A stretch of 64,000 nt of DNA. It comes from Halobacteriales archaeon YIM A00010 (GTDB lineage Archaea > Halobacteriota > Halobacteria > Halobacteriales > Haloarculaceae). The notes under the pieces were generated by a model. That model worked only from the letters and a program-made list of their open reading frames with translations. It made no database searches and had not been told where the DNA came from. A program made the position numbers and the translations under genes. The stretch's first letter is position 1; each line of letters begins with the position of its first letter. The stretch spans positions 2,249,526 through 2,313,525 of the forward strand of contig JAKCFJ010000001.1 in assembly GCA_025041175.1 (NCBI GenBank), written 5' to 3'. Of this stretch, positions 8,398 to 17,414 are shown piece by piece.

Positions 8398-9072
8398 ATG
8401 TCCGACGATCAACTGTCACGCACACCCGGCAAAGGGGAGACGCCGACGGCCCAGCCGATCGAAGCCGCGGCCCCCGAGGAGTTCGGGCTCGTCCAGGCGT
8501 GGTGGGGCGACGGCAAGGGGAAAACGACCGCCGCACTCGGGATGGGGTTGCGCGCGGTCGGCCACGGCTACCGGGTACACGTTCTTCAGTTCATGAAAGG
8601 CGGGGCATCGAGCGTCGACGCCGTTCGTGGCGAGTACAACGCCATCGCAGCGCTTCCCGGCTTCAGCTACGAAAACCTCGGCCACTACGGCTGGCACGCA
8701 CTGAACGACGGCACCGACGACCGAGACCACGAAACGGAGGCCAACGCCGGCTACGAACGCGCAACTGAGCTGATCACTGCCGCTCACGACGCCGATCTCA
8801 TCCAGCCCCTCGAACCCGACGCCCCGCCGGAACAGGGCGTCCACATGCTCGTTCTCGACGAACTGCTGTACGCCACGGAACGCGGTCTCATCCCGACAGA
8901 GGACGCGCTCGAACTCCTCACAACGAAACCCGACGCGCTCGAACTCGTGCTCACGGGCGGGCACGAGCGCCCTGACTTCCTCGAATCCCACGCGGATCTG
9001 ATCACCCACGTCGGCAAAGACAGCCACCCCTTCGATGCCGGGCAGCGGGGACGACAAGGAACCGAATACTAA
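8398..9072 (+). CDS. cobA: Cob(I)alamin / corrinoid adenosyltransferase (CobA/BtuR type)
   Basis: The 224-residue protein starts at ATG 8398 (MSDDQLSRTPGKGETP); an upstream in-frame start at 8326 lies within the promoter-like AT-rich tract and is rejected. The P-loop GDGKGKTTAALGMG (residues 37-50), HVLQFMKGG and the DELLYATERGLI block identify the CobA/BtuR family, which transfers the adenosyl group of ATP to reduced corrinoids. The Walker-B-like VLDELLYA and the C-terminal LTGGHERP are intact. It is followed 175 bases later by cobyric acid synthase, part of the same pathway. Confidence 0.93.
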   Translation: MSDDQLSRTPGKGETPTAQPIEAAAPEEFGLVQAWWGDGKGKTTAALGMGLRAVGHGYRVHVLQFMKGGASSVDAVRGEYNAIAALPGFSYENLGHYGWHALNDGTDDRDHETEANAGYERATELITAAHDADLIQPLEPDAPPEQGVHMLVLDELLYATERGLIPTEDALELLTTKPDALELVLTGGHERPDFLESHADLITHVGKDSHPFDAGQRGRQGTEY

Positions 9073-9247
9073 TAAATAAATTTGTATAATACAGTTCCGA
9101 ATGTATATACCACACGTGACTATCGAATAGAAAACGAAACATTAATTATGGCAGCGTTAACGAATTGCGGTGGAGGACAAGGCGGCGCACGCTCCCTTTG
9201 TTCCTCTCGCGCCCGGCCAGGGTTCGGAGCGACACACGCTCAACCCC

Positions 9248-10678
9248 ATGACTCACACGCTCCTCGTCGCGGGAACCGCGAGCCACGTCGGGAAATCGAC
9301 TGTCGTGGCAGGGCTTTGTCGCCTGTTCGCATCCCGCGGCGTTCCTGTCGCTCCGTTCAAGGCCCAAAACATGTCGAACAACGCCCGTGCAGTCACAACG
9401 CCGGAGGGTGCAGGCGAGATCGGCATCTCGCAGTATACCCAGGCGCGCGCGGCTCGTGTTCGACCGACCACGGACATGAACCCGGTTCTTTTGAAACCGC
9501 GCGGGAGTGGTGAATCCCAATTCGTGCTTCAAGGGAGTGCCGTCGGACACTACGAAGCGGGCGAGTACTACGCCGAACACTGGGATCGCGCCCGCGCCGT
9601 GGCCCGCGGGTCGTGGGAACGACTCGCCAGCGAGTACGACTGTGTCATCGCGGAGGGTGCAGGGTCGATCGCGGAGATCAACCTCCATGACCGGGATCTT
9701 GCGAACGTCGAGACGCTCGAGGGATATCCGCTCTCGCGAGTCTCGTCGCGCTGTCGGGATGACATCGTCGGGTGCCTCATCACGAAATTCCGGGGCGATC
9801 GTTCGCTGCTCACACCCGGTATCGAAGCGTTCGAAGACCGGACGGGCGTCCCCGTTCTGGGTGTGCTTCCGTACGAGGATCCCGGGCTTCCCGAGGAGGA
9901 CAGCGTCTCGCTTTCCGCCGAGCAGGCCACGCGTGGCGCGGACGACGGTGTGCCCGAAGCGCGAGCGGTCACGATCGCCGTCCCCCACCTCCCGCACATC
10001 TCGAATTTTACCGATCTCGAACCGCTGGCGCACGAACCCGGCGTTCGCGTCTCGTATCGTCCCCTCGATGAGGGGTGTACGTCTGCCGACGCGATCGTGG
10101 TTCCCGGAACGAAAAACACCGTCGACGATCGTCTTGCGCTCCAGTCGGCCGGTTTGGACGATCAGCTCCGGTCGTTTGACGGCCCGATCGTCGGTCTCTG
10201 TGGCGGCTATCAGATGCTCGGGCAGCGAATCACGAACGCGGCTATCGAAGGGACGGGTTCCATGGCGGTGATCGACGGGATCGGACTCCTCCCCGTCGAG
10301 ACGCGTTTCACGGAGGAAAAGCACGTCGAACCGGTGTCCCGACCGATTCGCGGCTGTGGTCCGCTTACGGGGGCGTCCGGCGTCGTCACCGGCTACGAGA
10401 TCCACATGGGCGAAACCACGTTGCTCGCGGACGCCGACCGACCGTTCGACGGGAGCGGGGCGGCAACCGACCGCGTGCTCGGGACGTACATGCACGGACT
10501 GTTCGAAAACGAAACGGTGCGAGATGCGTTCCTCGACACCGTTTTCGAGTCCGCTGGCATCGAACGCTCGGCGGTGACTGCGAACAGAATGACGGGAACG
10601 CAGGCGTCACCGTACGACCGCGCGGCTGCGCTCGTTCGCCAGCACGTCGATCTCGAACCACTCGGTCTCACCGAGTGA
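9248..10678 (+). CDS. cbiP: Cobyric acid synthase (glutamine-hydrolysing)
   Basis: The 476-residue protein starts at ATG 9248 ([18 protein letters not shown]), giving the DRAP-type P-loop at residues 9-18. It amidates adenosylcobyrinic a,c-diamide at four side chains using glutamine. [12 protein letters not shown] and the [13 protein letters not shown] block separate it from CbiA. The C-terminal class I glutamine amidotransferase domain has Cys318 in [10 protein letters not shown] and His416 in YMHGLFEN. The gene is also called cobQ. A TATA-like ATGTATATACC near 9101-9111 lies upstream. The intergenic 9073-9247 holds no other gene. Confidence 0.95.
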   Translation: MTHTLLVAGTASHVGKSTVVAGLCRLFASRGVPVAPFKAQNMSNNARAVTTPEGAGEIGISQYTQARAARVRPTTDMNPVLLKPRGSGESQFVLQGSAVGHYEAGEYYAEHWDRARAVARGSWERLASEYDCVIAEGAGSIAEINLHDRDLANVETLEGYPLSRVSSRCRDDIVGCLITKFRGDRSLLTPGIEAFEDRTGVPVLGVLPYEDPGLPEEDSVSLSAEQATRGADDGVPEARAVTIAVPHLPHISNFTDLEPLAHEPGVRVSYRPLDEGCTSADAIVVPGTKNTVDDRLALQSAGLDDQLRSFDGPIVGLCGGYQMLGQRITNAAIEGTGSMAVIDGIGLLPVETRFTEEKHVEPVSRPIRGCGPLTGASGVVTGYEIHMGETTLLADADRPFDGSGAATDRVLGTYMHGLFENETVRDAFLDTVFESAGIERSAVTANRMTGTQASPYDRAAALVRQHVDLEPLGLTE

Positions 10679-10690
10679 GGACGCAGACAG

Positions 10691-11440
10691 TTACAGATAC
10701 GCTCCGTCCCAGTCGTCGGGCCGGTGAACGTTTCCACACTCCGGACACTTGATTCGATCCAGCTCATCGGCCGCTTCGACGGGCGATCCACAGTTCGAGC
10801 AGTAGTAGCCGTACTGTTGCTCGTACGCATCGTCGTTGTACAGCGGGTGGAAGGGAGCCGCGTCGCCCGGGATCGTTTCGTCGCTTTCGACGAATCGTTC
10901 GTGGCCCGCGTCTTCTATCTTCGAGGGAACGTCTCGGGGTTCGGCGGGAGCCGTCTCTCCCGTGCGTTCTGTGGTCTGCGCGTGGATGTGCTCTCTCCAG
11001 CTCTCACCACCGAAATCGGCGTCTCGCTGGTCGACCCGTTCGTAGCCGAATCGTTCGGCAAAGCCGTCTCCATCGGTGTTACTGGCGAGGATTAGGACAC
11101 GTACGTCGGCTGCACCCCGATCGAGAAGGGTATCGCGCGTCCATTCGAACAGCTCCGTTCCTGCTCCCTGCCCCCGCTCTTCCGGATGAACGTGGAGCCA
11201 GACCAGTTCGCCCGCGTCGTCCGTGACGGTCCCCTCCGAAAAGCCCACGACGGAGTCGTCGGTTTCGGCGACACCCATCACGTTCTCATCGAGTCGATCC
11301 TCTATGGCTCCCACGTCGAACCACTCCTCCATGATCAGATCGATGGCGGTGGGACTGACCGCATACGACGCCTGTATCGACTGTCGCGCGATGTCGTAGA
11401 TCTTCGTGGCATCCGCCTCGGTTGCTTTGTGGACGTTCAT
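10691..11440 (-). CDS. GNAT acetyltransferase with C-terminal zinc ribbon
   Basis: The start at ATG 11440 (MNVHKATEADATKIYDIARQ) gives 249 residues with a standard GNAT beginning. Motif A is visible as LVWLHVHPEERGQGAGTELF (the Q/RxxGxG/A acetyl-CoA loop), followed by VRVLILASNTDGDGFAERFGY. Residues after about 165 form an unusual extension ending in a zinc ribbon, YYCSNCGSPV and IKCPECGNVHRPDDW. The fusion suggests a protein or nucleic-acid target rather than a small molecule. It converges on cobyric acid synthase, 12 bases away. Confidence 0.88.
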   Translation of the reverse strand: MNVHKATEADATKIYDIARQSIQASYAVSPTAIDLIMEEWFDVGAIEDRLDENVMGVAETDDSVVGFSEGTVTDDAGELVWLHVHPEERGQGAGTELFEWTRDTLLDRGAADVRVLILASNTDGDGFAERFGYERVDQRDADFGGESWREHIHAQTTERTGETAPAEPRDVPSKIEDAGHERFVESDETIPGDAAPFHPLYNDDAYEQQYGYYCSNCGSPVEAADELDRIKCPECGNVHRPDDWDGAYL

Positions 11441-11457
11441 GGATGAACTCCCTGGAT

Positions 11458-12291
11458 TCACCCCTCTCTGTCGTAGGACGTGATGCGCCCCCACGTCGAT
11501 TTTTTGCCCCACAGCCCCGAACGGATACATTCGCATTCGACGATCTGGGAGTTGTCGATGAATAGGTTCACGTTCGGGCCGAAGTTCTTGATGTACCACT
11601 CGAACATCTCCGGGCCGGGAGCCTCGAACACGCAGTTTTCGATTCCTAGCTCGGTGGCAATCGTGTAGGCCACGTCGGTCCGCCAGTCGGACACTGCCTC
11701 GGTGATCCCCTCTGCCTCGACCATCAGCTTGTACGCGCCCGCATCGAGGTGGCGACGACCCTCATCGATCGCCAGCGCGGGGTCCTGCTGGGTCTCCTCT
11801 AACAGCGCCTCCTCGCTCGAAGCCCCGCCCGCACCAAACTGAACGTTGATCTCGGGCTTGGCCTTCAGTCCGTGGTCGACGACGAGTTCGGTGAGATCGA
11901 CGATGTCGTCGGTGTCGATCGAGAGAAACCCCGAGGAGATCTCCACGATGTCAAAGCCCAACTCCCCCGCCTCCGCGACGTAATCCTCGACGTGGGCGTT
12001 GTCCGCAACGAGCACGTGCTCGATGAACCCGCCCGTCGAGACGTTGACGTCGAACTCGTGGCACGTCTCGATCAGCTCGACCACCGCCTCTTCGGGCATC
12101 AACGCGAACGACCCGCCCGAAAACTTGTAGATGTCCACGTAGTGACCCATCGTCTCGAGGATGTCGCGCAGCTCTCGCGGTCCCATCGGGTCGTAGTACG
12201 GTCCCCGGATCTCCGTGATGCCCTTCTCGCGAGGCTTGTCCGGTCGATCGTTCACTCGAAGGAAATCGAAGGCTCGGTTGTCTACTGGCAT
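11458..12291 (-). CDS. Phosphosulfolactate synthase-like protein (ComA family)
   Basis: The start at ATG 12291 (MPVDNRAFDFLRVNDRPDKP) yields 277 residues. The blocks KPREKGITEIRGPYYDPMG, VDIYKFSGGSFALMPE, VSTGGFIEHVL, GFDIVEISSGFLSI and KPEINVQFGAGG are those of the TIM-barrel ComA family, which adds sulfite to phosphoenolpyruvate in coenzyme M synthesis. Haloarchaea do not make methane, so a role in another sulfonate or an unknown reaction is likely. The end of the barrel, ENCVFEAPGPEMFEWYI, is intact. It sits 17 bases upstream of the GNAT gene on the same strand. Confidence 0.88.
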   Translation of the reverse strand: MPVDNRAFDFLRVNDRPDKPREKGITEIRGPYYDPMGPRELRDILETMGHYVDIYKFSGGSFALMPEEAVVELIETCHEFDVNVSTGGFIEHVLVADNAHVEDYVAEAGELGFDIVEISSGFLSIDTDDIVDLTELVVDHGLKAKPEINVQFGAGGASSEEALLEETQQDPALAIDEGRRHLDAGAYKLMVEAEGITEAVSDWRTDVAYTIATELGIENCVFEAPGPEMFEWYIKNFGPNVNLFIDNSQIVECECIRSGLWGKKSTWGRITSYDREG

Positions 12292-12365
12292 ACCAGCACT
12301 AGGCACACCAGCCAGCCACTTATCGGTTAGCCGGGAGTACGCAAGCAAGGGGCCAAAGGGTTCGA

Positions 12366-12854
12366 TCAGACCAGCCACCGGTCACTCGGTCGGGTCAGCG
12401 TCGAATACGATTCACTCGGCGTGAATCTGTGAATCCGCAGAATCGACACATGAGTATCAGGATCCTCGAACATCTCCCGATAGTTGTCGATGTCGAGATC
12501 GTCGACACGTTCGAACCCGGCGTCAGCAGTGACGAGTGGTGCGTCGAGCGAGCGCGCGACGCCAGCGAGCATCATGTCGGGATGCTGAATACGCTGGCTT
12601 CGCTCTTCCAGTTCCTGTCGGATACGGGCACCTTCGAGTGCGTGTGCTCGGGTGTAGTCCATCCGCTCCCCTCACGGAAGATCGTCATCGATCAGAACTG
12701 GATCTCGGCCTTCCTTCACGGCACCGTGGTACAGTTCAGAATACCCGACGGAAGTGAGGACGAAGCTCTCGTCTGGATGAGCAAGCCGGTACTCTTTCGC
12801 CGAGGTGTGGCCACGAAGAAAGTCAGCGCAGTAGCTACTATCGAGGACCCTCAT
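12366..12854 (-). pseudogene. vapC-type PIN toxin interrupted by an in-frame TGA
   Basis: Residues 1-60 (MRVLDSSYCADFLRGHTSA ... DPVLIDDDLP) carry the first PIN Asp strand. After a TGA at 12672-12674 the same frame continues GERMDYTRAHALEGARI, DMMLAGVARSLDAPLVT and ADAGFERVDDLDIDNY, the rest of the PIN domain. Because both halves are in one frame, a single nonsense change separates them. The overlapping antitoxin relic upstream is also damaged. The C-terminal tail after DNYRE is longer than usual. I regard the toxin as inactive unless the stop is read through. Confidence 0.8.
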
Positions 12855-13003
12855 GGCCTCGTTTCGAAATCCTCGTCCATCTCCTGTTTGACCTCACGGA
12901 GAAATGTACTGCGTGTTTGGCCTCCTCTCACCCTAGAAGGGACGAGATTCTCACGCACACGGCGCTGAGTGAGGATGGTCGGGTAGACATCCCCGCCGGT
13001 CGT
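12851..13003 (-). pseudogene. Remnant of the cognate VapB-type antitoxin
   Basis: An open frame of 50 codons after a TAG ends in a TGA that overlaps the vapC start (ATGA at 12851-12854). It encodes RVRENLVPSRVRGGQTRSTF and LREVKQEMDEDFETRP, the style of a haloarchaeal ribbon-helix-helix antitoxin body and C-terminus. There is no ATG or plausible start upstream of this block, and the N-terminal DNA-binding strand is missing. It is the decayed partner of the interrupted toxin. Confidence 0.6.
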
Positions 13004-13118
13004 CTAGTATCGCTCAACCGGATTCTCCTTCCTGCGCCACGTGAAGCAGACTCGAACGCCATAGATCGTTCCCTGTCTAGCGCTACCATAGAACATGCTA
13101 GTGTTGTCACAATAACCA

Positions 13119-13141
13119 TTTACTTTGCGTCGCAAAGTAAA
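13119..13141. promoter_or_regulatory. Perfect 23-bp palindromic operator before the ABC exporter operon
   Basis: The arm TTTACTTTGCG at 13119-13129 is matched without error by its complement at 13131-13141 around a single central T. It ends 51 bases upstream of the permease ATG (13193). The last gene of the operon encodes a winged-helix regulator, a natural candidate to bind it. The symmetry is seen directly; the binding partner is inferred. Confidence 0.75.
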
Positions 13142-13192
13142 CTCTAATAGAAAGTATTTTGTACTAGGTCAGCGAAGATAACGGAGAGAACG

Positions 13193-14041
13193 ATGGCAGC
13201 AGACACAACGACATCGAACCCAGTGATGGGTAACGCTACACCTGCTTGGGCGTGGCTCACTCAGGTCAGGGCTTTCTCGGAGCGCTGTCTCCGGGAAGTG
13301 AGAAACAGTTGGACGATGCTATCAATCGTAATCGGCCTTCCAGCAGGGATGCAACTCCTGTATGGACAGCGGTTGGAAGGGATTTCTGGCGAGATGATCG
13401 CCAGTACAGCCGTCGGTACCGGTATCTTTGGTGCGATGTACATCTGTCTCTATATATTCGGGTACCAGTTGGCTGGCGACCTCGAAGACCGTCGCTACGA
13501 AGCGTATCGATCGATGCCCATCTTTCCTTCAGCCGATCTCTCCGGACGAATGCTCAGTGGGATCGTTCTGGCGGGCAGCGCGTTCATCCTCACGATCCTC
13601 GCTGGTGTCTACACAGGTGCCTCGTTCGAACTCCGCGGTCTCATGTCGATTCCGATCGTTTTTCTCGCGTTCGTTGTAACCTGTGTCTTCTGGATGGTCG
13701 TCGCAATGCCGTTCATTCTGTACGCACAGAACGAACGGGTTGCGGAGTACGCCGTTCCGATGATCGCGATTGTGGGCTATATTGCGACCGGATTCAACGG
13801 GGCGAACACTGAGCTGTCGCCAATCGACGGTGAGATACTGAACTACCTGCCGAACACGCTCCCGACGCGTTTGGCCATCTACCACCTCGTTCCCGGAGGA
13901 GCCGAGAGCAGTGTTCTACCGCCTGTGTCGGCCGTCGGTCCCGAGTACGTCGCCTTGTTGGTCGGCTACGGGGTGCTCGCACTCGCCGTCGGGACTGTGT
14001 TGCTCACCACAGTACTGTACCGACAGGGGTGGCGGCCATGA
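13193..14041 (+). CDS. ABC-2 type exporter permease
   Basis: The 282-residue protein has six hydrophobic stretches, beginning with SWTMLSIVIGLPAGMQLLY and ending with LLVGYGVLALAVGTVLLTTV. The layout (amphipathic N-terminus, six spans, no large loops) is that of ABC-2 family permeases for drug, lipid or peptide export. Its TGA overlaps the ATPase start (ATGA), so the two are translationally coupled. It is the first gene of a four-gene operon behind the palindrome at 13119. Confidence 0.88.
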   Translation: MAADTTTSNPVMGNATPAWAWLTQVRAFSERCLREVRNSWTMLSIVIGLPAGMQLLYGQRLEGISGEMIASTAVGTGIFGAMYICLYIFGYQLAGDLEDRRYEAYRSMPIFPSADLSGRMLSGIVLAGSAFILTILAGVYTGASFELRGLMSIPIVFLAFVVTCVFWMVVAMPFILYAQNERVAEYAVPMIAIVGYIATGFNGANTELSPIDGEILNYLPNTLPTRLAIYHLVPGGAESSVLPPVSAVGPEYVALLVGYGVLALAVGTVLLTTVLYRQGWRP

Positions 14042-14910
14042 GCCAGACGTGTATCGAGGCGACTAACCTCGGGAAGTCCTTCGACGACGAACTCGTACTC
14101 GACGACGTCAATCTCAGCGTCAGGTCGGGTGAACTGCTCGCGGTGATGGGTCCGAATGGCGTCGGGAAATCAGTGCTGTTCTCGTGTCTGGCTGGCAGTG
14201 AACACCCTACACACGGCTCAGTGACCGTCTTCGGCGAACCAGCCACCGACCGATCCGATACGACGAGTTTCCTGTTACAGGACGCGCTCTGTCTCGAACG
14301 ACTCACCGGCCGGGAGAACATCCAGTTCTACAGTCAGCTGCACCCCATGTTCACCAGCGAGTGGCGGGAGTACGTCGAGGTGTTCGGTCTCACAGACGAC
14401 CTCGAAAAGCGCGTCGAGCACTACTCCGGTGGTATGAAGCGCAAACTCGAGCTGACAATCACCCTGAGTATCGACGCTCCGATCTACCTGTTCGATGAGC
14501 CGACTGCCGCGCTCGACCTGACGGTGATTCAGGAGGTTCATCGGTTGCTCCGTGAGAAACAGGCCGAAGGGAAAACGGTCGTCGTCTCGAGTCACAGCCC
14601 AATGGACGCCGATATCGCGGATCGCATCGCGTTCGTCGCCGACGGTCGCGTCGTTGTGACGGGTGAGCCTGATGAACTGTTCGATGCGGTACCACCGGTG
14701 CTCGAGACGACAGTGACGAACGCCGATAGCCTCACAAGAGTAGCGGTTGGGGGGCAACTGTTCCCCAGTGATGGGGGTGTTCGGGCCTTTGTATCGCCAG
14801 ATGAGTCGGTATCGACAGCGGAGATGGAGGCGGTAACCCGTCTCGAACAACTGACGTACACCGACCTGTTTAACTATTACACGGCTGATCTCCCAGCTAC
14901 ACCCAGATGA
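14038..14910 (+). CDS. ABC transporter ATP-binding protein
   Basis: The start is ATG 14038 (MSQTCIEATNLGKSF), overlapping the permease stop; 290 residues. All ABC motifs are present: Walker A GPNGVGKS, Q-loop (LLQDALCLERL), signature YSGGMKRKLEL, Walker B IYLFDEPTAALDL and the H-loop VVSSHSPMDA. In Walker A a Val replaces the usual Ala/Ser, a mild variant. It powers the permease encoded upstream, with a C-terminal extension of about 70 residues after the core. Its stop overlaps the next gene. Confidence 0.95.
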   Translation: MSQTCIEATNLGKSFDDELVLDDVNLSVRSGELLAVMGPNGVGKSVLFSCLAGSEHPTHGSVTVFGEPATDRSDTTSFLLQDALCLERLTGRENIQFYSQLHPMFTSEWREYVEVFGLTDDLEKRVEHYSGGMKRKLELTITLSIDAPIYLFDEPTAALDLTVIQEVHRLLREKQAEGKTVVVSSHSPMDADIADRIAFVADGRVVVTGEPDELFDAVPPVLETTVTNADSLTRVAVGGQLFPSDGGVRAFVSPDESVSTAEMEAVTRLEQLTYTDLFNYYTADLPATPR

Positions 14911-15536
14911 CGGTGGACATGGACGACGAAGAGATCGACAAAGAGAGTCTCCAGGAAGAACTCGGCCAGATCAAACAGGCCGTCGGGCTACAGGACGAAT
15001 ACCCCTACTGGTGGCGCTGGTGGCTCGTCGAGGGTATCAGTGTCGGCATTCTCCTCCCACTCATCGAGTGGGGACTCCGCGATGGATTCTCGTTCCCGCT
15101 CATCGGTGGGCTCATCGCTGTTTTCGTCACTCAACAGCTCGCGTTGTACCACATCCAATCGGAGTACGAACGACCGACGACTGGCATCCCGAGCTGGGAA
15201 ATGTGGCATCTCGTGGTCTTTGCTGCGCTCGGCGCGGTCCTCGTCGGGATGAATCCGTTTTTCGACGCGATCGATTCGAACGATCTGTTCGTTTTCTGGC
15301 TCGTGATCGCCGGTGGGCTTCTCGGTCTTGGCTACCTGTCTCTCGGCCAGTTGCTTGCGGCGCACAACATCAGAAAAGCCGACAGGTACGCCTTCCACGG
15401 TGCCGGTCTCTGGATTCTCGGGCTGGTCGCAGTCGTTCCGTACGTTCCACAAGTGTACGACTGGGTATTCACGATCTTCGGCGTAAGCTACGCCAGTTAC
15501 TGCATCGCCGCATACGGCATCCTCTCACGAGTGTAA
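14907..15536 (+). CDS. Membrane protein of the ABC exporter operon
   Basis: The 209-residue protein starts at ATG 14907 in a four-base overlap with the ATPase gene. The acidic cytoplasmic N-terminus (MDDEEIDKESLQEELGQIKQ) is followed by about six hydrophobic segments, for example GISVGILLPLIEWGL, LIGGLIAVFVTQQLALY and FVFWLVIAGGLLGLGYL. No named family is recognised. Coupled expression with the ATPase and permease suggests an accessory or second membrane subunit of the exporter. Confidence 0.8.
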   Translation: MTVDMDDEEIDKESLQEELGQIKQAVGLQDEYPYWWRWWLVEGISVGILLPLIEWGLRDGFSFPLIGGLIAVFVTQQLALYHIQSEYERPTTGIPSWEMWHLVVFAALGAVLVGMNPFFDAIDSNDLFVFWLVIAGGLLGLGYLSLGQLLAAHNIRKADRYAFHGAGLWILGLVAVVPYVPQVYDWVFTIFGVSYASYCIAAYGILSRV

Positions 15537-15537
15537 T

Positions 15538-15825
15538 ATGGAATTCGACAAACTCGTCCACCAACCGACTCGATTGCAGATGTTCGCTCATTTGTACGCA
15601 CACGGCGAGACGGGTTTCACTGATCTCCAGGAAGAACTCGACATCACGGAAGGAAACTTGGCGAGTCATATCTCGAAGATGGAAGACGCGGAGTGTGTCG
15701 TCGTCGAAAAGCAGTTCGTCGACCGGAAACCGCAGACGACGTATCGGCTGAGCGAGCGAGGTGAAGAACTGTTCGAGTCACACGTACAGACACTCGAGCA
15801 GTTGATTTCCGCTCTCGATACCTAG
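15538..15825 (+). CDS. Winged-helix transcriptional regulator (HTH_34-like), 95 aa
   Basis: The protein MEFDKLVHQPTRLQMFAHLY begins the typical one-domain winged helix with FTDLQEELDITEGNLASHIS as the recognition helix and KPQTTYRLSERGEELFESHV as wing and dimer helix. It is the usual length for this family of small archaeal regulators. It starts one base after the stop of the membrane protein gene, the last gene of the exporter operon, and is likely to autoregulate the operon through the palindrome at 13119-13141. Confidence 0.88.
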   Translation: MEFDKLVHQPTRLQMFAHLYAHGETGFTDLQEELDITEGNLASHISKMEDAECVVVEKQFVDRKPQTTYRLSERGEELFESHVQTLEQLISALDT

Positions 15826-15894
15826 CCTACATCGATTCATACAGCACTGTGAGTCGCTCACTCGATCGCTTCGGCGATGGTCGAAGCCCAGGGG

Positions 15895-17247
15895 CTACTC
15901 CAACAGCCGGGTGAGATCGCTCACGTCATGGTCTTCGAGCGTTCTCACGGTGTCGATGATCTCCTGTTGGCGGGACCGATCGTAGCGGTCGTCGGTCATG
16001 GTGGTGAATTTGTCCTCGATCTGGTCCCACGACATCGGGTTGTTCGGGTGGCCGCTGAAGTCGTCCTTTGCGACGCGGTGGGTGGTGCCATCCTCCAGTT
16101 CAACCTCGATGCGGGCGGGCATTTCGCCGTTCTCGAAGCGGTCAGTGAGTTGCTCGTCTTCTTCGACCGTCACGGTTCGCAGCAGCGTCTGTACGTCCTC
16201 ACGGTTGATGCGTTCGGGTTCGTAGGCGTCATTGGTCATCCGGCGGTCGATGAGCGCGGCCGCGAGCATGTACGGCAGCGAGTGGTCGGCCTGGGCTTTC
16301 GTTTCGACTTCGTAGCGCGATCCCTCGCCGCCGCCGATGATGAGCTTTGCGCCCGCGAACGTGTCGAGATGGATGGACTCGACCGTTTCCGGATCGATGT
16401 CGTGCTCCTCGGCGAGTTCGATGATTCCCTCGACGGCGGACTGGGCGTACGTTTCCGCAACGTACCGTTTGGTCATGGTGTCGAACACGCGTTCACACCC
16501 CCGGTCGAGATCCACGCTGAACTCGCCGCCGATGATCTGCTTCCACCCCTTCTGTCCCTCGAAGAGATCGGTCGGTCCTTCCATGTCGTGGTCTGCGAGC
16601 ACCACCGAGTAGACGGCGTTCCGGGCGGCGTTCGCGCTGGCGATCCCCTTCCACTCGTTGATGCCCCCGGTTCGGGTCACCCGGAGCGCGTTGTGGGCGG
16701 TTCCGGCGATCCCGATGGCGTTGCGCAGCTGTTCGCGGTCGAGTCCACGAACCGCGCCCGAGCCCGTCGCCGCCGACAACACCGTGTGGGTGACGTGGTC
16801 GAATCCTCGATCCCTGACGGGCGCGTTCCACGCCAGCTCGCCCTGGACCTCGTAGGCGACGCCGATGCCCGCGAGCAGCTCACGACCGGTTCGATCGGAC
16901 GCTTCGGCACACGCGATCAGGCTCCCGATGTTGTCGCTGGGGTGGGGGGTTTCGCCCGGCGCGAGAAACGAGTCCATGTAATCGAGGTAGCGGGTGAGCG
17001 CGGTGTTGTGCATCGCGGCCCCCACCGGCGAGGCGGTGTGGTCGCTCCCCCACAGCCGACACGGTCCCTCCGATTCCAGTTCGGTGCACGTCGCCCGCAC
17101 GCTGTCGATCGCCTCGGCACCCAACGCACCGACTGCGATCCCGATCGAATCGAGTACGCGCTTTTTCAGCTCCTCGCGCACGTCTTCGGACAGCTCCTCG
17201 TACGTGACCGACAGCGCAAAATCGGCGAGTTCCGCGGTCGTCGTCAT
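15895..17247 (-). CDS. MmgE/PrpD family protein (2-methylcitrate dehydratase-like)
   Basis: The 450-residue protein is the normal length for this family. It opens MTTTAELADFALSVTYEEL and carries KKRVLDSIGIAVGALGAEAI, RLWGSDHTASPVGAAMHNTAL, LDYMDSFLAPGETPHPSDN and HLDTFAGAKLIIGGGE. In PrpD the HPSDN-type loop belongs to the active site for dehydration of 2-methylcitrate in propionate breakdown. No prpB/prpC partner is in the window, so the substrate is uncertain. It is transcribed alone, in an otherwise unrelated neighbourhood. Confidence 0.92.
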   Translation of the reverse strand: MTTTAELADFALSVTYEELSEDVREELKKRVLDSIGIAVGALGAEAIDSVRATCTELESEGPCRLWGSDHTASPVGAAMHNTALTRYLDYMDSFLAPGETPHPSDNIGSLIACAEASDRTGRELLAGIGVAYEVQGELAWNAPVRDRGFDHVTHTVLSAATGSGAVRGLDREQLRNAIGIAGTAHNALRVTRTGGINEWKGIASANAARNAVYSVVLADHDMEGPTDLFEGQKGWKQIIGGEFSVDLDRGCERVFDTMTKRYVAETYAQSAVEGIIELAEEHDIDPETVESIHLDTFAGAKLIIGGGEGSRYEVETKAQADHSLPYMLAAALIDRRMTNDAYEPERINREDVQTLLRTVTVEEDEQLTDRFENGEMPARIEVELEDGTTHRVAKDDFSGHPNNPMSWDQIEDKFTTMTDDRYDRSRQQEIIDTVRTLEDHDVSDLTRLLE

Positions 17248-17414
17248 ACACGGTACGTCTCCGGGAAATCAGATAAGTCCGCGGCCGGCATATTGACACG
17301 CGTCTGTCGTACTGGTCGACAGCGACGAACCGGTCTCGGACACGGGCGCTACAACAACTGGATCGTTCGTAGGACATCCGTCGTATATCGGCCGTTTCCT
17401 CAAACGATCCGAGC

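Noticed and set aside
9073-9247. Cobalamin riboswitch before the cobyric acid synthase gene
   Set aside because: No B12-box-like sequence or suitable fold was recognised; the stretch is AT-rich and looks like a simple archaeal promoter.
12672-12674. Selenocysteine or other recoding of the TGA inside the PIN toxin
   Set aside because: Haloarchaea are not known to use selenocysteine, no SECIS-like structure was seen, and the antitoxin is also broken, so a nonsense mutation is simpler.
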